DNA of 64,000 nt from Paragordius varius (lineage: Eukaryota > Nematomorpha): assembly GCA_964247055.1 (NCBI GenBank), contig OZ176050.1, forward strand, positions 9,982,001 to 10,046,000, given 5' to 3'. The notes beneath the pieces are model-generated. The model had not been told where the DNA came from and searched no databases. It was given only the letters and a program-made list of their open reading frames with translations. The stretch's first letter is position 1; every line of letters starts with the position of its first letter. This document shows, piece by piece, positions 60,575 to 64,000 of the stretch. The position numbers and the translations under genes were made by a program.

Positions 60575-61835
60575 ACAGGAACCGGAATCCGGTTCTTTTG
60601 GATTGAGACCCAGTCGGTCCCAGTTTCCTAAATTTTAGGAGACAACGTTTCTATTTTCAAATTCTTAGGAACGAGGCCAGTTTCGTTTCCTTGTCCAAAA
60701 TAATTGTTTCCCAGAGTTTTTATTCTTTAAAAATAAAATTCTTTGTTTAAATTATTATTTAGCGCTTCCTTAGCTTTTGGAGTTGTTTTATGAGCCATTT
60801 AAAATTCATATATTTTAATAATTGGGCCAATTTAAAAATATGCTTTCTTTGACCTTTTAGGAGAATGTAATATTTTTTAAACAATGGAAACTTAAAATCT
60901 TCATCTTAATCTTTTTCATCATTAATCTTTCTCATTGTATTTTTTCATATCGCTAATACAACAGGCAATTATATTAATATTATTCTTAAAAAACGTGTAT
61001 AATTTAAATATTTATTCATTTTAAAATCTTCTGTTTGTTTCAATCGTGCTTTGCAGCTATCCCGATTTCAAAATTTAGAAACTTATTTTTTATCCATAGG
61101 AGAACAATGTTCAATAATAATTTAATATCAATAAACATCTAACACAACTGCAGTTTATTCACAAGTTTAAGCCATAATATATAAAAATACGGCAAAATGT
61201 TATTATCTACAAGATGAAAAGTAATAAAGGTGAGATTTGAATATAATTTTTTCCGGTTTTCCATCAAATGTAATGACCATCATAATTTTAGTTTTGTTGT
61301 TTAAATTTTATATAAATAAAAAATGATATTATGCTCATATTTCTTGTAAGCGATGGAAGGAATTACCATGTTGACAATTTTTCTTTAATATTATTTGAGA
61401 TTGTAGATAGAGACATAATTATTTACACAGATTAATATATAAAAATTATGAACATTAACCTTGTTAATTAATGAAATAAGCTTCTGTTAAAAAACCAAAA
61501 ACTATATATTTGAATTTCATAGCTTTGAAGGAAAACACGATAATATCCATTATAGGCCGAATATTTTCTCTAAAATTTTAAAGTATCTTTTTTAATAAAT
61601 TTTGCGATCCAACTCTCAGATTTTATCTGGCCACAGATTTTGCAAAAATATTAAAATTTATTATAATAAAAATGTTACATGAAAATCATTTTATGAAAAG
61701 TCAGGAATCTAAACGTAACTGGTTTCAAATGTCAAGATTCTGAACTTGTAAATCTAAGAACAGCTCTGTTCCATTTTTTAATTTTTAGAAACCACTTCGG
61801 TTCCGATTTTTCAAGCCGGTCAGGGCCCTGGTTTC
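60575..61835. mobile_element. hAT-like element carrying a GGGGTA MITE
   Basis: The left end region CAGGAACCGGAATCCGGTTC and right end region AGCCGGTCAGGGCCCTG are GC-rich inverted relatives around degenerate sequence. GGTTCC/GGAACC and TAGGA blocks occur on both sides. A GGGGTA-type MITE (60772-61200) lies inside, implying insertion of one into the other. Borders approximate. Confidence 0.4.
60772..61200 (+). mobile_element. GGGGTA-type MITE, copy C
   Basis: Diverged copy. It shares CTAATACAACAGGCAATTAT, GTTTCAATCGTGCTTTG and GGAGAACAATGTTCAATAAT with the other copies. Its ends are eroded (CTTTTGGAGTTGTTTTAT; ATACGGCAAAATGT). Confidence 0.6.
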
Positions 61836-62366
61836 AATACAATTCATATTTTAAAATATTTGATTTAAAACAGGCCAAGGTCGTCAACTACGCCAATTTA
61901 CGATCAACATATAGACATGATTTGCGTTCAAGTGTTAAATATTTATGCAACCGACCCATTTTTATTTATCAATTATAATCTAATTTTAATTTAATTACAG
62001 TTACTTTCATATGATTTATGTGGCTAAATTAATATTTGAATTGCATTATAGTGTATTTTTGTGAAACTTATTAGTAAGCAAATTCTGGCAATGATTTCTT
62101 GATAAAGTTAAAGCCGTTTTACTTTATAATTTGAGAAGTCAAATTTATAAAAATTTATCAGCACTTGACTTTTATTTCAATAAGAGTTTAATATTTAACT
62201 AAAATGCCACAACAAATTTTACTTAATTCATCACTTCTATGTAAGAATAACAATTTTTCCCTCAAAATCTTTCAAACCTTTAATCAAATTACTCAACTCT
62301 TTAAAAATATGATTAAATAGGATATTTATAGAATAGTCAGTTTCTTTTTTATTAACGCTTCAATAA

Positions 62367-62828
62367 CTTTTGGGGTATTTTATATCCCAGACCGATTTAA
62401 AATTTGAATATCATAAAAAGTAAATCCGAATTTAAAAATATTCTTTCTTTAGTCTTTAGGCGTATTATAAAAAAATTGTTTGAAATAATCTATTGTAAAA
62501 AAATCCTCATCTCAAACTTTCAAGCCGCCATTTTTTCTCTAAAATATTTTTAAATCTCTAATGCAACAGGCAAATAAGTGTACATTAAATTAACTTAAAA
62601 AAGCTTTCACACTAAATACCAGCAAAAACATATTTTGATTCTAACATCAGCTGTTATCAATTGTGTTTTGGAGGTTTAGATTCTAGAAGTCACAAAACTG
62701 TAAAAATAAGCTTTTTATCTCATACATGAGATCAATGTTTGAGAATTAAATTTTAACTAAAATACTTTCAAAACTATAGTTTATTTACAAAATTGAGCTC
62801 TAAATCATAAAACTACCCCAAAATGTAA
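62367..62828 (+). mobile_element. GGGGTA-type MITE, copy D (best ends)
   Basis: Left end CTTTTGGGGTATTTTATATC and right end CATAAAACTACCCCAAAATG form the clearest inverted pair of the family. The interior CTAATGCAACAGGCAAATAA matches copy A. About 460 bp, no ORF. Confidence 0.73.
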
Positions 62829-63074
62829 ACAAGGGCCAAATGAAAAAGTAATGAATGTAAGATTCGTAAAAATAATATTTTTGGTGAGAAGGGTAATTTT
62901 ATTCTTTTAGTCATACCCATCTGATTAAAAATATATTTTTAATTTTTTAAAAGCGTAGCTAAAGACTTGAATAAGTTTGCTTTGTTATTGATGCATATAT
63001 CAGCAAAAGCGCAATATCCAGGAATGTACCATGTTTATTCATATATATATATTCCTAAAAGTAAAAAACCATTT

Positions 63075-63080
63075 TTTATT
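63075..63080 (-). terminator. Polyadenylation signal of lysine-rich gene
   Basis: AATAAA on the minus strand about 75 nt beyond the stop at 63154-63156. Confidence 0.4.
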
Positions 63081-63153
63081 TATAATAGTTGCATCTAATG
63101 TCCATTAAAAACATTAAAATCTATAAATTAATCAAACAAAATAATGTCATAAA

Positions 63154-63957
63154 TTATTTCCGGGATTTATGTTGTGTCATTACACCATAGGAAGAAACAC
63201 TAACATTAGTTGAACTCCCGTATGATGTGTTACTTTCGAATTCCCATTCTGTAGACGTGGTAGGCTGATTTCGTTTGTTAGATTTTCTTTTATTAGCATG
63301 ATTTGTTTTATTTTGATTTTTAGTTATGTGCCTTTTTGGCCTTGATTTCCGTGAACGGGTCTTATTTAGTTTTGCCGTTTTTTTCAAACACAAACTTTTT
63401 GTTCTTTCTTTTGATTTGGTTGTTTTAGATTTAGATTTAGGCTTAGGTTTTCTTTTAGATTTAGGCGATAGTTTTCTCTTTTTCTGATATCTAATATATT
63501 TTCTTGGTTTTACTGGTTTTTTAGCTTTTGGTTTTGATTTTAACCGTTTATTAGTGTGCTTTACTTTTTTTGTTGTTTTGTTATTCAAAGGAATTTTGCT
63601 ATGTGGCCTGCTATTTTTTATATTTTTGGGTTTTTTTGATTGGCCAATTATTATATGTTTAGTTGATTTGCTTTTATTGGTTTTTTGGCTCGATTTTTTT
63701 TGAAGACGTTTTAGTGAATTGTCATAATTATTAGACACATTTTTTCTTTTTCCTGGTTTCTGGCTTGTTTCGTTAGATTTAAAAGGTTTTTTCAATATTC
63801 TACTCTTTCCAGATTTAGACGTTGTTTCGGTTGATTGGCTTGATGTAGGATATGCAATTTTTTTGACTTTAGCATTACTCTTTGTGTTTGTTTTAGATTT
63901 TACTTTAGTTTTTGTGGTTTTCGTTGGTACTATGTTGAAATTAGTATTATTGGCCAT
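63154..63957 (-). CDS. Lysine-rich basic protein, possibly partial
   Basis: 267 codons from ATG (63955-63957). Composition is dominated by Lys, Ser, Thr, Asn and Arg, with proline-lysine runs (RKPKPKSKSKTTKSKERTK). The last 35 residues switch to an uncharged Ser/Thr/Gly tail (SYGSSTNVSVSSYGVMTQ). There is no signal peptide or membrane helix. It has the look of a nucleic-acid-binding or nucleolar disordered protein such as a linker-histone-like or protamine-like tail, but I recognise no domain. The frame stays open upstream to the window edge (SKKTGKQGKTFKFD before the Met), so this may be the C-terminal part of a longer protein. The context TTTGATATGGC at this ATG is the same as at the PP1 start, which slightly favours it as a true start. 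Confidence 0.6.
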   Translation of the reverse strand: MANNTNFNIVPTKTTKTKVKSKTNTKSNAKVKKIAYPTSSQSTETTSKSGKSRILKKPFKSNETSQKPGKRKNVSNNYDNSLKRLQKKSSQKTNKSKSTKHIIIGQSKKPKNIKNSRPHSKIPLNNKTTKKVKHTNKRLKSKPKAKKPVKPRKYIRYQKKRKLSPKSKRKPKPKSKSKTTKSKERTKSLCLKKTAKLNKTRSRKSRPKRHITKNQNKTNHANKRKSNKRNQPTTSTEWEFESNTSYGSSTNVSVSSYGVMTQHKSRK

Positions 63958-64000
63958 ATCAAATTTAAATGTTTTACCTTGCTTACCAGTTTTTTTAGAG

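Larger units (their letters stand above)
51353..63153. other. Gene-poor, transposon-littered region
   Basis: Nearly 12 kb without a gene I can support. It holds MITE copies (53651-53940, 55008-55465, 55561-55655, 62367-62828), an inverted pair (56965-57131 / 58527-58700), a LINE tail (58203-58555) and hAT-like ends (58859; 60575-61835). It also holds a 780-bp inverted-repeat element (59453-60237). The stretches 51353-53600 and 56000-56950 show nothing but AT-rich sequence. Confidence 0.6.

Overview
This is an AT-rich (roughly three quarters A+T) animal nuclear window. Introns obey GT..AG. The genes are tomosyn, protein phosphatase 1, a receptor guanylate cyclase and an RBM12-type RNA-binding protein. 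The receptor cyclase and the synaptic-release regulator tomosyn point to a metazoan. Asparagine-rich linkers and dense miniature inverted-repeat elements fit a small AT-rich invertebrate genome such as a flatworm, orthonectid or rotifer. I cannot fix the phylum by eye.

Layout. Positions 1010-31180 (minus) hold one large gene, tomosyn/STXBP5. I resolved it into 34 coding exons whose phases all agree (4380 nt, 1459 residues). They run from a first ATG with an in-frame stop just upstream to the R-SNARE tail. Its introns carry a decayed mariner transposon, several TA-flanked fold-back MITEs, an unusual element with inverted tandem 21-bp repeats, and a same-strand single-exon ORF (10622-11605) that looks like a nested gene. 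Positions 31181-36511 are gene-free: a fold-back element, a LINE remnant and MITE copies. Positions 36512-40582 (plus) are the catalytic subunit of protein phosphatase 1 in seven exons, the first two introns being only 23 nt each. Positions 41375-44887 (minus) are an intronless receptor guanylate cyclase that lacks the catalytic Asn/Arg pair. Positions 44888-48859 are intergenic with a 1.15-kb fold-back element. Positions 48860-51352 (minus) are an intronless RBM12-like protein with five RRM domains. Positions 51353-63153 are gene-poor and filled with decayed transposons. Positions 63154-64000 (minus) hold a lysine-rich basic protein that may continue past the window edge.

The genes are ordinary, unrelated neighbours and not an operon. 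Tomosyn controls SNARE assembly, PP1 removes phosphates from Ser/Thr, the cyclase family makes cGMP, and RBM12 binds RNA. The most notable points are the twin 23-nt introns, the degenerate cyclase centre, the nested gene, and the element family built of inverted tandem 21-mers.
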